From Leptospiraceae bacterium (GTDB lineage: Bacteria; Spirochaetota; Leptospiria; Leptospirales; Leptospiraceae): a stretch of 64,000 nt of DNA. Position 1 is the first letter of the stretch, and each line of letters opens with the position of its first letter. Where the stretch lies: assembly GCA_016711485.1 (NCBI GenBank), contig JADJSX010000023.1:1126001-1190000 (forward strand). Reading direction: 5' to 3'. The notes beneath the pieces are model-generated. The model saw nothing but the letters and a program-made list of their open reading frames with translations, did no database searches and was not told the origin of the DNA. This document shows positions 52,461-62,565 of the stretch, one piece after another. Position numbers and translations under genes: made by a program.

Positions 52461-53324
52461 TTAATCCCAACCAACAATTGATTCTTTCAAAAAGTTGGAT
52501 TTAGTCTGGAGAAGATGTTGAACCAAATGAGGATTTCCAGCAAGGATGCCTCTTTGTAATGGATTTTCTGAGTTAAAGGGGAAATCTTTCTGATTGGCTA
52601 AGTCTACTGCAAGTCCGCCCGAGGCTAGAACTAGAGCAACGCCTGCACAAATGTCCCATTCATTTTTAGGCTTGAGGGAAATACTCAAATCTCCTTTGCC
52701 AGCTGCCGTGAGAGCTAATTTATATGCAATTGAGCCAATAGGAAGTAAAGTAAAGGTTTCTTTCCAAAATGGATTTTTACTAAAAAGTTCGTATTTGCTA
52801 AATTCAGATCTAGAGACATAAGCGGAAGGTTTGTCTGTTTTGTCAGGAAAAGAAATTTTGCTAAGTTGGATTTGGTTTAAATCTATATCAAAGGATTCAT
52901 TTAAGATAAGATAGGAAATTCCGATTCCAACTATTCCAGTAACAAGCTCTCTCGTGATTGGATTGAACACAACTCCTAAGGAAGGTTTACCTCCGACGGT
53001 AAGACCTAAACTAATAGAAAATTCTGGATTTTTTTGTACAAACTCTCTTGTTCCGTCTATTGGATCTAAAATCCATACGCGATCTTTAGAAAGTCTGTCC
53101 GAATTGTCTGCAATTTCCTCCGACAGAATCCCATCCCCTGGAAATATTGTTTGAATGTTCGAAAGAATCTCTTTGTTTGCGAGTAAATCTGCTTCAGTTA
53201 GGGGATCATCTTTGGATTTCCAGCTTACTTCGAAGCTGGAATTGTAAATCTCTCTCACTATTTTTCCTGCTTTTAATACAGAAGAAATAGCAAGTTTAAA
53301 TTCGGTCGAGTAGGTTTCGGGCAA
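52461..53324 (-). CDS. cysQ: CysQ-like 3'(2'),5'-bisphosphate nucleotidase / inositol monophosphatase family
   Basis: Mg-dependent phosphatase, probably removing phosphate from PAP formed in sulfate assimilation. The 287 residues contain SWKSKDDPLTEADLLANKEI, the metal-binding GILSEE, DPIDGTREFVQKNPEFSISL (the DPxDGTxxF motif) and WDICAGVALVLASGGLAVDL. The REFVQ version of the motif favours CysQ over true inositol phosphatases. It starts 2 bases after the neighbouring secreted-protein gene on the same strand, so the two form an operon. Confidence 0.82.
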   Translation of the reverse strand: MPETYSTEFKLAISSVLKAGKIVREIYNSSFEVSWKSKDDPLTEADLLANKEILSNIQTIFPGDGILSEEIADNSDRLSKDRVWILDPIDGTREFVQKNPEFSISLGLTVGGKPSLGVVFNPITRELVTGIVGIGISYLILNESFDIDLNQIQLSKISFPDKTDKPSAYVSRSEFSKYELFSKNPFWKETFTLLPIGSIAYKLALTAAGKGDLSISLKPKNEWDICAGVALVLASGGLAVDLANQKDFPFNSENPLQRGILAGNPHLVQHLLQTKSNFLKESIVGWD

Positions 53325-53326
53325 AA

Positions 53327-53827
53327 TTACGGATTTGTACCGATTGGTTTATTTGGTCCTTTGGAAGAGTCAGTAGTTGGGGCAGCAGCCTTTGCTGGGG
53401 GAGCAGCGGAATTAGCAGTTTCTTTGTCTTGATCAGCCAGTTTGATATACATCTTTTCATCTACAGGTAGTTGTAAATAAACTTCCGGATCAACGGCAAA
53501 GTTATAAAAAATATAATATTCCTTATAATTTAAAAAGTAATTAAAGGTTCCTTTTTCTTGTTCGAATTTGATTGCATCTGGTTTTAAATCTTTAATTCTA
53601 GATTGGTAATCAGGGAACTTTTTATGCATTGTATAACGTATTGCATTAGCAAGATTACTTTCTAAAGTTTTTTTTCTGTATTCTTTAGATATCTTTCTGT
53701 TTTTAGTGTATTCTTCTGTTTTAGCAAATTCGTTAATTACTCCCTCTGTTCCTGTGATTCTATCCGCAGAATATAAACTAGAAGTTAGTATAAATGCTAT
53801 TAGAGTTGTAGATAAAAATTGGTTCAT
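53327..53827 (-). CDS. Secreted protein of unknown function
   Basis: The 166-residue product has a cleavable signal peptide (LSTTLIAFILTSSLYSADRI). A charged helical part follows (KISKEYRKKTLESNLANAIR), then FNYFLNYKEYYIFYNFAVDP and a low-complexity Ala/Pro/Ser tail (TANSAAPPAKAAAPTTDSSK). No family is recognised. It is the upstream partner of the CysQ-like gene, 2 bases apart. Confidence 0.55.
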   Translation of the reverse strand: MNQFLSTTLIAFILTSSLYSADRITGTEGVINEFAKTEEYTKNRKISKEYRKKTLESNLANAIRYTMHKKFPDYQSRIKDLKPDAIKFEQEKGTFNYFLNYKEYYIFYNFAVDPEVYLQLPVDEKMYIKLADQDKETANSAAPPAKAAAPTTDSSKGPNKPIGTNP

Positions 53828-54109
53828 GATTCAGTTCACCTAATATTAGATTTTGGTACCATTATCGGAATCTATTTTTAAAAAGAAATACATATTTGTA
53901 ATGAATTTTAAAAACAAATACGAATTTAAGATACGTTCGTACTAAAAAAAATTAAGGAAGTAGAAGAGTAAGTGAAAATATTAGATCAATTAGAATATGT
54001 TTAACATAAGTTCTAGAGCAATACTACCATTTCTCTGTTCCTCGAATTTAAGCCTTTGTGGATTACCTATGCGTTTTTAGGGAACCGTTGTGGAACAAAT
54101 TAGTAAAGT

Positions 54110-54448
54110 TCAGGTTACATTTTTATTTTTCTCAAAAATCCAAATTCGATTTTGGTATTTATCAAGAAAAGAAGCATAATTTTCCTTTTCATTATATGAT
54201 TCAAGTAAGAGAGGTTCTAAATCTAACCTATCTACATTTAAACTAGATATATAAAAACTAATAGAACCCGGGTTGACTGGGCATTGAATGGAAGGTTTAT
54301 TTATAAACAAAAACAAACCAGAGTCCGATTGTAATTCAGCATGATTAATCTTGGAATTAAGAATTTTTAATTGAAATAGCTTTGAAAATAATTCTGCAGA
54401 TTCAATACAATCCTCTGACATGAGATTTGCCGCATATAGAGTAAACAT
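54110..54448 (-). CDS. Short VOC/glyoxalase-fold-like protein
   Basis: The 112-residue product has the betaalphabeta rhythm of one or two VOC modules: TLYAANLMSEDCIESAELFS with KLFQLKIL at the start, GSISFYISSLNV in the middle and ASFLDKYQNRIWIFEK at the end, where VOC proteins usually have D..GN.. and a metal ligand. The usual His/Glu metal ligands are not obvious, so catalysis is doubtful. It is a divergent neighbour of the BtuF-like gene. Confidence 0.45.
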   Translation of the reverse strand: MFTLYAANLMSEDCIESAELFSKLFQLKILNSKINHAELQSDSGLFLFINKPSIQCPVNPGSISFYISSLNVDRLDLEPLLLESYNEKENYASFLDKYQNRIWIFEKNKNVT

Positions 54449-54526
54449 ACTTTCAAAATATTTCTATGCAAAAAAAGGAATAGCATTTTAGTTTTAACTT
54501 TTGAATTTTAATAAAAGGAATTTATA

Positions 54527-55318
54527 GTGCATACAAGTCCTGAACGAATTATTTGCCTAACAGAAGAAACTACAGAACTGCTCTATTTGTTAGGAGAAGA
54601 AAAACGAATTGTAGGAATCACGGCTTATACGGTACGACCTGAAAAGGCGAAGAATGAAAAACCGGTCGTATCGGCTTTTATTGCTGGAAATATTCAAAAG
54701 ATTAAAAACTTAGCACCTGATTTAATCATAGGTTTTTCTGATATTCAAGCACAGTTTGCACACGATCTTATTAAACATGGATTTAATGTATTAATCTTTA
54801 ACCAAAGAACGTTAACCGAAATATATAATGCAATGTATATGATCGGATCTTTAGTCGGGAAATCTTCTGCTACAGAAAAGTTAATTGAAGAATGGAAGTC
54901 TAAATTGAGTAAAATAAAATCAGAATCCGAAAAAGTATTCAAAAAGCCAAAAGTTTTTTTTCAAGAATGGGATGAACCAATCATTTCAAGTATCCACTGG
55001 GTCTCCGAGTTAATTGAAATTGCAGGTGGTTTGGATTGTTTTAGTGAAAAAAGACAGGGAATTTTAGCTAGAGATAGATTTGTAAGCAAACAAGATGTAG
55101 CCGAGGCAAATCCTGATATAATTATTGGCTCTTGGTGTGGTAAACCTGTAGATTTTAAGTGGGTTTATAGTGTCGATGAATGGACAAATATATCTGCCCT
55201 TAAAAACAACCGAGTTTTTGAAATTGATTCGAGTCTAATTTTACAACCAGGTCCTGCTTTATTTCTTGAGGGAATTGACCGACTGAGGGACTGTATATTG
55301 TCGTATTCTGGAGATTAA
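54527..55318 (+). CDS. BtuF-like cobalamin/Fe-chelate binding protein
   Basis: Class III periplasmic-binding fold of 263 residues: SPERIICLTEETTELLYLLG, ITAYTVRPEKAKNEKPVVSA, NIQKIKNLAPDLIIGFSD and a linker helix at about 110-140. Residues SSIHWVSELIEIAGGLDCFS then DVAEANPDIIIGSW follow. The start is GTG 54527 with AAGGAA 9 bases upstream. No signal peptide is visible, so unlike true BtuF it may work in the cytoplasm or be exported another way. No permease or ATPase gene is adjacent. It could help supply B12 to NrdJ. Confidence 0.78.
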   Translation: MHTSPERIICLTEETTELLYLLGEEKRIVGITAYTVRPEKAKNEKPVVSAFIAGNIQKIKNLAPDLIIGFSDIQAQFAHDLIKHGFNVLIFNQRTLTEIYNAMYMIGSLVGKSSATEKLIEEWKSKLSKIKSESEKVFKKPKVFFQEWDEPIISSIHWVSELIEIAGGLDCFSEKRQGILARDRFVSKQDVAEANPDIIIGSWCGKPVDFKWVYSVDEWTNISALKNNRVFEIDSSLILQPGPALFLEGIDRLRDCILSYSGD

Positions 55319-55380
55319 TTGTATTGGATAAACCCAAAAATTTCTAGCCTAGCCATTCCTATTTAGAAAAATGGAGTAAT

Positions 55381-57819
55381 ATGGTACCAAAAAGCATCAA
55401 ATTATCTGTTATTATTTTACTTGTATTAGCTCTTCTTTCTGGAGGGTTTTTCGGTTATATTTTATCCGAAGTGGATAGAGGGGAAGAACTTACAAAACTC
55501 GCTACTTATCTTCCGACGACACCGACTAAACTCTATGACTTAAATGGTGTTCCGTTCGCGGAGTTATACCGTCATAGACAAGAACTTCTTAGGTTTCAAG
55601 ATATTCCGCCTCACGTTATTGATGCATTTATTTCCGTTGAGGATAATAATTTTTACAACCACTTCGGGATTGATTTTAAAGCAATTATTAGAGCGGGGAT
55701 AATTAACTTAATTCACTTAAAAGTAAAACAAGGTGGATCAACAATTACTCAACAATTATCGAAAGCAATTTTAAAAAATTCTAAAAAAAGTTTTACGCGT
55801 AAGTTCATCGAAGCTCTTCTTACATTGCAAATTGAGCAAGAATATTCTAAAGAAGAAATATTAGAAATCTATTTTAATTTAGTTTATTTAGGACATGGTG
55901 CTACTGGTTTGTCTACTGCATCTTCTGTATATTTCACAAAGGATGTTCAAGACTTGGATATTGCAGAAGCCGCTATGCTTGCTCGTTTACCTAAGGCACC
56001 TTTTCAGTATTCTCCCTATAAGAATTCTCATACTGCCAAAAGAGCGCACCTAACAGTGCTTCGCCTCATGGCAGAAAATGGATTTATTAAAAAAGAAAGT
56101 ATTCAGACTTTGCATGAGGAATTTTGGCAGAGATACTGGCCAATCGTAATTACCCAATCTCCTTCACGTTCTACTTGGGGAACAAAACTAGATCGTGCAC
56201 CTTACTTTACTGAACATGTTCGTAAACAATTATTAGCTGACTTAGGAGAAGATTTAGTATATACCGGTGGATTAAAGGTATACACCACTCTAGATTTACG
56301 TAAACAAGAAATCGCAGAGGAAGAAGTTAGCAAGACGTTAGCACATTATGATAAAACTTCGTTCGGATTAAGTAACTCTTATAAAGCCGGTGTCGATGGG
56401 CAATTAGTTGGATTATATGGATTACTTGGCAATATATTTCCAATTGCTCCAATGGAAATAAGTAAATTTGATGAAGCGGCTAATTATCGTTCTATGTTAG
56501 AGAGCGAATTAAGCGATGCCATGGATATTTTAACTGCTTTGACACCTACAGAAAATGAGGCATCTGCAGTCGGAGAGTTTCGAAAACGGACTGCAGTGTT
56601 TACAAAAAACTTACACGTAGAAGGTGCATTTATTTCGATTGAGGCGGGAACAGGGTATATACAGACCATGGTTGGCGGGTCAAAGTTTACGCCTAAAAAT
56701 CAATTTAATCGAGCTATGCAAGCAAGAAGACAAACAGGTTCTTCCTTTAAACCATTTGTATATGGAGCTGCAATCAATGAAAGAGTGATTTCTAGTGGAA
56801 CAGGTATTATGGATGCGCCACTTACTACTTTAAACGATGATGGTCATGGTTGGGCACCGGAAGATTCCACTGGTGATTTTCATGGAATGGTTCCGGCTTA
56901 CAGAGCTTTGGCGTTATCGCTAAATATAGTTTCAGTTCAAATCTTTTTTAAAGTTGGCGCTGAGGCTATTATTGATTTTGCGTCCAAATTAACAAAGGCA
57001 AACAAACGTCGTTTTCCGGATAATCCGACATTGGCGCTTGGTGTTGCTGAGATGACCCCTTATGAAATGGCATTGGGGTATTCTATAATCTCTAACAAAG
57101 GTAGAGACGTAATACCGTTTTCAGTGAGATATGTGAAAAATCAAACTGGTTCGATAATTTTTAATAAAGAAATAATTGTTCAAAAGGAATTAGCTGCAAA
57201 GGCGGCTAACGGTACAATTCAAGTAATTCCGGAAGGAACAGCTTGGATTGTTCGAAAAATGTTACAAGGAGTAGCTGATAGCGGAACTCCAACGACTGCA
57301 CTTCGAGAAGCTAAATACAATGGAGTGTCAGGTGGTAAAACAGGCTCCACTAGTTCTTTTACAAACGTTTGGTATTGTGGATTTGACCCTAAGATAACTT
57401 CGGTGTTTTGGATGGGTTACGATAAAAATTCAATTTCGCTCGGACCGGGTATGACTGCAGCATTGACGGCTGTTCCAGTATGGGGGCGAATTTATGCAAA
57501 GTGGTATGAAGGAAGAGAGTATCCGCAGTTTAAACTTCCAGATGGAACAGATCCAATGCCGGAAGGAGTTGCCGGAGGCGGAGTTTGCGCCAAAAATGGA
57601 TTATCCCCGAGACCTGGTATCTGTCCGATGGGGGGAGCATTACATTTAAAACCTGCTATGGTAAATGGTGTTATGCGTTCCGTTCCTTGGAATCGTCAAT
57701 GTGATGGAGATAGGGATCACGATAAGGCAATAGATTTTAGAGAATTTTTACAAAACGAATATCAAATTTCCGATGAAGAAATTGATAAGAAAAAAGCATT
57801 CAAAATAAAAGCAGATTAA
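55381..57819 (+). CDS. Class A penicillin-binding protein (PBP1A-like)
   Basis: Bifunctional peptidoglycan polymerase of 812 residues. One N-terminal membrane helix (VIILLVLALLSGGFFGYIL) anchors it. The GT51 glycosyltransferase has SVEDNNFYNHFGIDFKAIIR and QGGSTITQQLSKAILKNSKK. The transpeptidase has SSFKPFVYG (SxxK active serine), SLNIVSVQIF (SxN) and GGKTGSTSSFTNVWYCGF (KTG). All motifs are intact. GGAG lies 5 bases before the ATG, and the stop overlaps the start of the MFS gene by one base. Confidence 0.94.
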   Translation: MVPKSIKLSVIILLVLALLSGGFFGYILSEVDRGEELTKLATYLPTTPTKLYDLNGVPFAELYRHRQELLRFQDIPPHVIDAFISVEDNNFYNHFGIDFKAIIRAGIINLIHLKVKQGGSTITQQLSKAILKNSKKSFTRKFIEALLTLQIEQEYSKEEILEIYFNLVYLGHGATGLSTASSVYFTKDVQDLDIAEAAMLARLPKAPFQYSPYKNSHTAKRAHLTVLRLMAENGFIKKESIQTLHEEFWQRYWPIVITQSPSRSTWGTKLDRAPYFTEHVRKQLLADLGEDLVYTGGLKVYTTLDLRKQEIAEEEVSKTLAHYDKTSFGLSNSYKAGVDGQLVGLYGLLGNIFPIAPMEISKFDEAANYRSMLESELSDAMDILTALTPTENEASAVGEFRKRTAVFTKNLHVEGAFISIEAGTGYIQTMVGGSKFTPKNQFNRAMQARRQTGSSFKPFVYGAAINERVISSGTGIMDAPLTTLNDDGHGWAPEDSTGDFHGMVPAYRALALSLNIVSVQIFFKVGAEAIIDFASKLTKANKRRFPDNPTLALGVAEMTPYEMALGYSIISNKGRDVIPFSVRYVKNQTGSIIFNKEIIVQKELAAKAANGTIQVIPEGTAWIVRKMLQGVADSGTPTTALREAKYNGVSGGKTGSTSSFTNVWYCGFDPKITSVFWMGYDKNSISLGPGMTAALTAVPVWGRIYAKWYEGREYPQFKLPDGTDPMPEGVAGGGVCAKNGLSPRPGICPMGGALHLKPAMVNGVMRSVPWNRQCDGDRDHDKAIDFREFLQNEYQISDEEIDKKKAFKIKAD

Positions 57820-59069
57820 TGAAAGACGATAATTATGCAGTTTTACGAATTTTAGATTTCAAAAATTTTGTAATCGCAAGGTTTTTAGCAGTAGTTGGGA
57901 TTCAGGTTCAAGCAGTAGTTGTCGGATGGCAGGTTTTTGATAAAACGGGAGACCCACTTGCCCTTGGTTTGGTAGGGCTATTTGAAATTATCCCCTCCAT
58001 ATCAGTAGCTTTGTTTGCAGGGCATCTTGCTGATAGGAAAGATAGAAAAACTATCGTTTTAATTTGTTACTCAGTTTTATTTCTTTGTTCTATTTCTTTA
58101 TTATTCCTAAGTACTTCTTTTTTTGATTTGCAGGCAAATTCTGTTTATCCTATCTATGGAGTGATATTTGTTAGTGGAATTGCAAGAGGTTTTTTGTCTC
58201 CTTCTTTATCTGCTTTTATGGCGCAGTTAGTTCCAAAACATTTGTATCCAAATTCTTCTGCTTGGAATAGTATTGCCTGGCAAGTTGCAGCTGTCTGTGG
58301 TCCGGCACTTGGAGGATTACTTTATGGATTTAAAGGGGCTATTCTTGCTTATTCGGTAGATGCTAGTTTGTTATTGGGTGCGATCGTTTTTTATTTTAGA
58401 ATTTTACCAAAGCCAATTCCAGAGAAAAAACATGGTGAATCAATTTTTGAAAGTTTATTTACCGGATTTAAGTTTGTATTCTCTAATCAAGTAATGTTAG
58501 CCGCAATGAGTTTGGATATGTTCGCGGTATTATTTGGGGGAGCTGTTGCACTCTTACCTTTATTTGCAAAAGAAGTTTTGAATGTTGGGCCAGAAGGTCT
58601 TGGAATTTTACGAGCGAGTCCTGCAGTGGGGGCTTCTCTTATGGCAATGATATTAGCGTATAAACCTCCAAAAGAAAAAGCTGGTATGATTCTTTTGGTC
58701 GCAGTCGGTGGATTTGGATTGAGTATGATTTTTTTTGGATTGTCCTCTTATTTTTACTTATCCGTTTTTTTACTTGCTATCAGTGGAGTCTTCGATAGTG
58801 TAAGTGTAGTTTTGCGCTCGACTATCATGCAGATTTATACCCCAGAAAATATGAGAGGACGTGTCGCATCAGTCAATAGTATATTTATAGGTTCTTCAAA
58901 TGAATTGGGAGCATTTGAATCGGGAGTAACTGCAAAGTTTATGGGTGCAATTCCATCTGTATTGTTTGGTGGGTTTATGACTATGGTGATAGTATTTTTA
59001 GTAGCAGCAAAGGCACCAATGTTAAGGAAATTGAACTTTAAAGAGGAAAAAAATGTTAACGACAAATGA
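57819..59069 (+). CDS. MFS transporter (EntS-like MFS_3 type)
   Basis: Twelve-helix inner-membrane transporter of 416 residues. The N-terminal half shows VVVGWQVFDKTGDPLALGLV and the MFS motif A version AGHLADRKDRKTIVLICYSV. The second half shows STIMQIYTPENMRGRVASVN, typical of the EntS/macrolide exporter branch. The substrate is unknown. The ATG overlaps the PBP stop (TAATG), and the next gene begins inside its last codons. Confidence 0.85.
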   Translation: MKDDNYAVLRILDFKNFVIARFLAVVGIQVQAVVVGWQVFDKTGDPLALGLVGLFEIIPSISVALFAGHLADRKDRKTIVLICYSVLFLCSISLLFLSTSFFDLQANSVYPIYGVIFVSGIARGFLSPSLSAFMAQLVPKHLYPNSSAWNSIAWQVAAVCGPALGGLLYGFKGAILAYSVDASLLLGAIVFYFRILPKPIPEKKHGESIFESLFTGFKFVFSNQVMLAAMSLDMFAVLFGGAVALLPLFAKEVLNVGPEGLGILRASPAVGASLMAMILAYKPPKEKAGMILLVAVGGFGLSMIFFGLSSYFYLSVFLLAISGVFDSVSVVLRSTIMQIYTPENMRGRVASVNSIFIGSSNELGAFESGVTAKFMGAIPSVLFGGFMTMVIVFLVAAKAPMLRKLNFKEEKNVNDK

Positions 59070-59937
59070 ATTAAGAGAGATAAACGGTTTATTAAAACAT
59101 CTTAATTCTAAAAATTCCAACTTTAGTATTTATGTGGATAACTTACATTATCCTTATGTGCTTTTACCAGAAGAGTATATTTTGCCTCCAATTTCCAATA
59201 TGGAATTATCAAAACAGGATATTTTGCTTTATTTGGAAATACTTTCTAAATTTATTCCTGAAGCTATGGTCGGTTGCAGTGTATTACCAATTCAAAAACC
59301 CAAAAGGGAGTCAGGAAAAATTTCTTTAGTAAAAGAAATTTCTATACATGGATACGATTATTTATATATCCTAAAAATTGAAGCAGGGTATTTAGGTGGA
59401 AGTAATAAAGCAAAAATAAAACTTGTAGCATCACAGTTTACTCATCCTGCTTTTGAAACGGATAGAATTTATTTTTCAACTCGCATTGTACCAATTAAAA
59501 ATGTAGTTCGTAAAGATGGGGAGATTGTTGATTTTGACGTACAAACTTTTGATAAAGGACTTTTTTTCTCTGAAGTGGAAAGCGAATTAGACGATAGGCC
59601 TCGCAAGTATTCTGAATTATTTGATGAAATTGATTATTCAGGAATTGTTGAATCAGTAAAAATGGGATTAAAGATAGTGCATCCAAATTGGGCATTAGGT
59701 AAAATCTATGAGCCGGTATACATTGAGTATTTAACGCTTGTAATTCGATTTATGTACCCTTCTTTCGAAAAAATTTTTTCTCACTTTTCGCATTTTTATG
59801 AAGTTTTGGAAGTTTTACATAGTGGAAAAACTATTTCTGAAATTAGTATTAGAAATTTTATTTGCTGGTTGAAATTACATACATTTGAAAGAAGTGTATC
59901 TCCTTCTGGTAATATGCGTTGGAAAATTAATTTTTAG
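59053..59937 (+). CDS. Conserved hypothetical protein, cytoplasmic
   Basis: The 294-residue product has no signal peptide or membrane segment. Recognisable blocks are SIYVDNLHYPYVLLPEEYIL, KIEAGYLGGSNKAKIKLVAS and WALGKIYEPVYIEYLTLVIR, followed by a helical C-terminus. No family is recognised. It starts 17 bases before the MFS stop, with GAGGA inside that gene, so it is translationally coupled to the transporter. Confidence 0.6.
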   Translation: MLTTNELREINGLLKHLNSKNSNFSIYVDNLHYPYVLLPEEYILPPISNMELSKQDILLYLEILSKFIPEAMVGCSVLPIQKPKRESGKISLVKEISIHGYDYLYILKIEAGYLGGSNKAKIKLVASQFTHPAFETDRIYFSTRIVPIKNVVRKDGEIVDFDVQTFDKGLFFSEVESELDDRPRKYSELFDEIDYSGIVESVKMGLKIVHPNWALGKIYEPVYIEYLTLVIRFMYPSFEKIFSHFSHFYEVLEVLHSGKTISEISIRNFICWLKLHTFERSVSPSGNMRWKINF

Positions 59938-59967
59938 ATGGATGTTGAAATCAAATTGAGTTATTTT

Positions 59968-60720
59968 ATGAAAGTATTATTCTTATTTTTAATTATCTCT
60001 ATTCCACTTTTAGCACAACGTGGCGATTTTTATGACCCGTATGATTATAGTATGAATAATTATAAGGGCGGCGATAATGTAGGAGATGAAAACTACAAGG
60101 AATATGAGTTACCTCCCAAAAATGAAAAACCAGCTTTAATTACGCCTAAAAATGTTCAAAGACAAACAGATATGAATAGTTTATTGCAAGGACAAATAAT
60201 AGGTCTTCGCAGGAACGCGACACCAAATCAGAATCAAATTCCGCAAACTTCTAATTTGCCGATTAATCCGATTACCGGTGCAATCAATCCAGAGGCAATA
60301 CTCAAACAAAGGGAAAAAGAAAAATTAGCAAAAGAAAAAAAACGTCAATTTTTAAATAGAGAAATTGAACCATATACAGAAACAAGGGAAAGAAGAATGG
60401 AAATTATTTTTTTAACAACTCTTCCTTTTGCAATTGTGTTGTCTGCAGGGATTACTGTTTTACTCGGAAATGCAAATTCTAATCCATTGATCTTGCAACA
60501 GAGTTTTATAAGAACTACACCCGGGTTTGTGTTTGTTTCATTGCTTGCAACTGGCTTTTCTGCTGCAAATATGATTTCTGATATAAATCAATATGACCAA
60601 TACATGAAAAATAAAAAAGAGAATAATATTGATTTGCCGAGACTAGACCACCGAAGTTATTTACAGAAAAATCAATTCAATCTTGACTTCTCTTTCAGTA
60701 TTGGCAGCAAAAGTTTTTAA
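59968..60720 (+). CDS. Secreted/membrane protein of unknown function
   Basis: The best start is ATG 59968, giving MKVLFLFLIISIPLLAQRGD, a clean signal peptide; an upstream ATG at 59938 adds ten unnecessary residues. The mature part has an Asn/Gln/Pro-rich stretch, a basic coiled region (EAILKQREKEKLAKEKKRQF) and two hydrophobic segments (FLTTLPFAIVLSAGITVLLG and FVFVSLLATGFSAANMISD). This suggests an inner-membrane protein with a periplasmic N-terminal domain. No family recognised. Confidence 0.55.
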   Translation: MKVLFLFLIISIPLLAQRGDFYDPYDYSMNNYKGGDNVGDENYKEYELPPKNEKPALITPKNVQRQTDMNSLLQGQIIGLRRNATPNQNQIPQTSNLPINPITGAINPEAILKQREKEKLAKEKKRQFLNREIEPYTETRERRMEIIFLTTLPFAIVLSAGITVLLGNANSNPLILQQSFIRTTPGFVFVSLLATGFSAANMISDINQYDQYMKNKKENNIDLPRLDHRSYLQKNQFNLDFSFSIGSKSF

Positions 60721-60729
60721 ATTTATTTT

Positions 60730-62565
60730 ATGGTTTGGATTAAAAAAAGAGAAAAAAGAAAATTAATACTACTTTTTTATAGATTTTTTAGATTTCTTAA
60801 AGAAGCGAGGTCAGTAGTTCATGAATTTCATTTTGAATATACTCGGAATATAACCCGCAGGTTTTTTGCTCTTTGTGGATTTTTATCAATTACCACACTC
60901 ACAATTGAATATGGTTTTTATTATAATGTAGAATGGGCTGGATATATTTGGTTTATTAATTCAGTTGCAATTAATTACCTTATTTCTTACGAAATTTTGG
61001 GTTTAATTTTTTCGACTGATTCGATTTTGCTTTATATAAAGAAACATAAACCAGAAGTTATTATTGTATCATTAGTAATACTGCAAAAGTTTTTCGAACA
61101 GGATATTATAAATTATTTGCAATTGGGAGAGTTTGGAACAAAAGATACAGCCTTAGTATTTTTATCCATTAATCAAATATTTTTAGTTTTTTCTAATTTT
61201 GCAAGACTTGTAAGAAATACTAGGTTATACAATTTAAAAAAACTAAATCCTTCCTTAATTTTCTTATTTAGTTTTGCTTCAATTGGAATAATTGGGACTG
61301 CTCTTTTATCATTACCAAAGGCAGAAAAATTAGATATTCGTTTAATTGATATTATCTTTACGGTGATTAGTGCTACTTGTGTTACAGGATTATCTACAAT
61401 CAGTATTGTAGATTCGTTTACGGTTTTTGGACAAATAATTATTCTGATTCTAATTCAAGTTGGTGGACTTGGACTTATTACATTAACTACTTTTTTTTCA
61501 ATTTTTTTAGCGGGTCAGGCATCTGTAAACGATAAATTGCTCATGAAGGATTTACTGAGTGAAGAGGCAATCGGCCGAGTCCGAAAAATTATTAAACAAA
61601 TAGCCATTCAAACCTTAATTATCGAAGCAATTGGTGCATTAATTCTATATAATAGTTTGCCTAATGAAGCAAATCTTTCTGGAAAGGATAAGATATTTTT
61701 TTCAATATTTCATTCGATATCTGCGTTTTGTAATGCAGGATTTTCACTTTTTCCAAATGGACTAGCAGAGAGTTTTTTTGATGGTGGAAAATTATATTTA
61801 ATCGTTATCATGTTACTTATTACATTTGGAGGATTGGGTTTTCCGGTTGTTGGAGAAATCGCCAGGAATTTATTTACTCCGGAGAATGTAAATGTAAGGC
61901 TTTCAGTATTTTCAAAACTCGTAATCATTATTAGTTTCTCTTTTTTTATTATCGGGGCTACTTCTTATTATTTTCTTGAAGAAAATTATACATTGAAGGG
62001 TTTACCTCTATCTGAAAAAATATTTCATTCTATATTTTATTCCATCACAACTCGTACAGCTGGTTTTAATACTCTTGCTATTTCGGATATGGGAACACCA
62101 ATGGTTTTCTTTTCATTTTTATTGATGTGGGTGGGAGCTTCTCCAAATTCAACAGGTGGAGGTATTAAAACGAGTACATTTGCAGTAAGTTTTCTTCATA
62201 TTTTCGATTTAGTGAAAGGCAGAAATAGATTGGATATTTTTAATAGAACAATTTCTCCGGCATCTATTTCTAGAGCTTCTGCTACTATTGTGCTTTCTCT
62301 TTTTGTAATTTTTATAGCTATATTTTCAATGGTAGTAGTTGAATCTTTCCCGTTTTTAGATATTTGTTTTGAGGTAGTTTCTGCATTTGGTACTGTTGGA
62401 CTTACACGGGGGATAACGCCTAATTTGTCCGATTCGAGTAAAATAGTAATCTCGATAGTCATGTTTATGGGACGCGTCGGAGTTTTGACTATTTTAATCG
62501 CATTTTCTCCTAAGTCGAAAGTGGTGAATTACCGTTATCCTGTTGAATATGTTGTAGTGGGTTAG
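60730..62565 (+). CDS. TrkH/KtrB-type potassium transporter subunit
   Basis: Membrane channel-like subunit for K+ uptake, 611 residues with an extended N-terminal region of about 180 residues that itself has several helices. Four selectivity-filter loops are visible: ISATCVTGLSTIS, ISAFCNAGFSLFP, ITTRTAGFNTLAI and VSAFGTVGLTRGI, each with the conserved filter Gly. ASPNSTGGGIKTSTFAV follows the third loop. No trkA/ktrA regulator gene is adjacent. The 3' end overlaps the convergent glycosyltransferase gene by 56 bases. Confidence 0.9.
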   Translation: MVWIKKREKRKLILLFYRFFRFLKEARSVVHEFHFEYTRNITRRFFALCGFLSITTLTIEYGFYYNVEWAGYIWFINSVAINYLISYEILGLIFSTDSILLYIKKHKPEVIIVSLVILQKFFEQDIINYLQLGEFGTKDTALVFLSINQIFLVFSNFARLVRNTRLYNLKKLNPSLIFLFSFASIGIIGTALLSLPKAEKLDIRLIDIIFTVISATCVTGLSTISIVDSFTVFGQIIILILIQVGGLGLITLTTFFSIFLAGQASVNDKLLMKDLLSEEAIGRVRKIIKQIAIQTLIIEAIGALILYNSLPNEANLSGKDKIFFSIFHSISAFCNAGFSLFPNGLAESFFDGGKLYLIVIMLLITFGGLGFPVVGEIARNLFTPENVNVRLSVFSKLVIIISFSFFIIGATSYYFLEENYTLKGLPLSEKIFHSIFYSITTRTAGFNTLAISDMGTPMVFFSFLLMWVGASPNSTGGGIKTSTFAVSFLHIFDLVKGRNRLDIFNRTISPASISRASATIVLSLFVIFIAIFSMVVVESFPFLDICFEVVSAFGTVGLTRGITPNLSDSSKIVISIVMFMGRVGVLTILIAFSPKSKVVNYRYPVEYVVVG

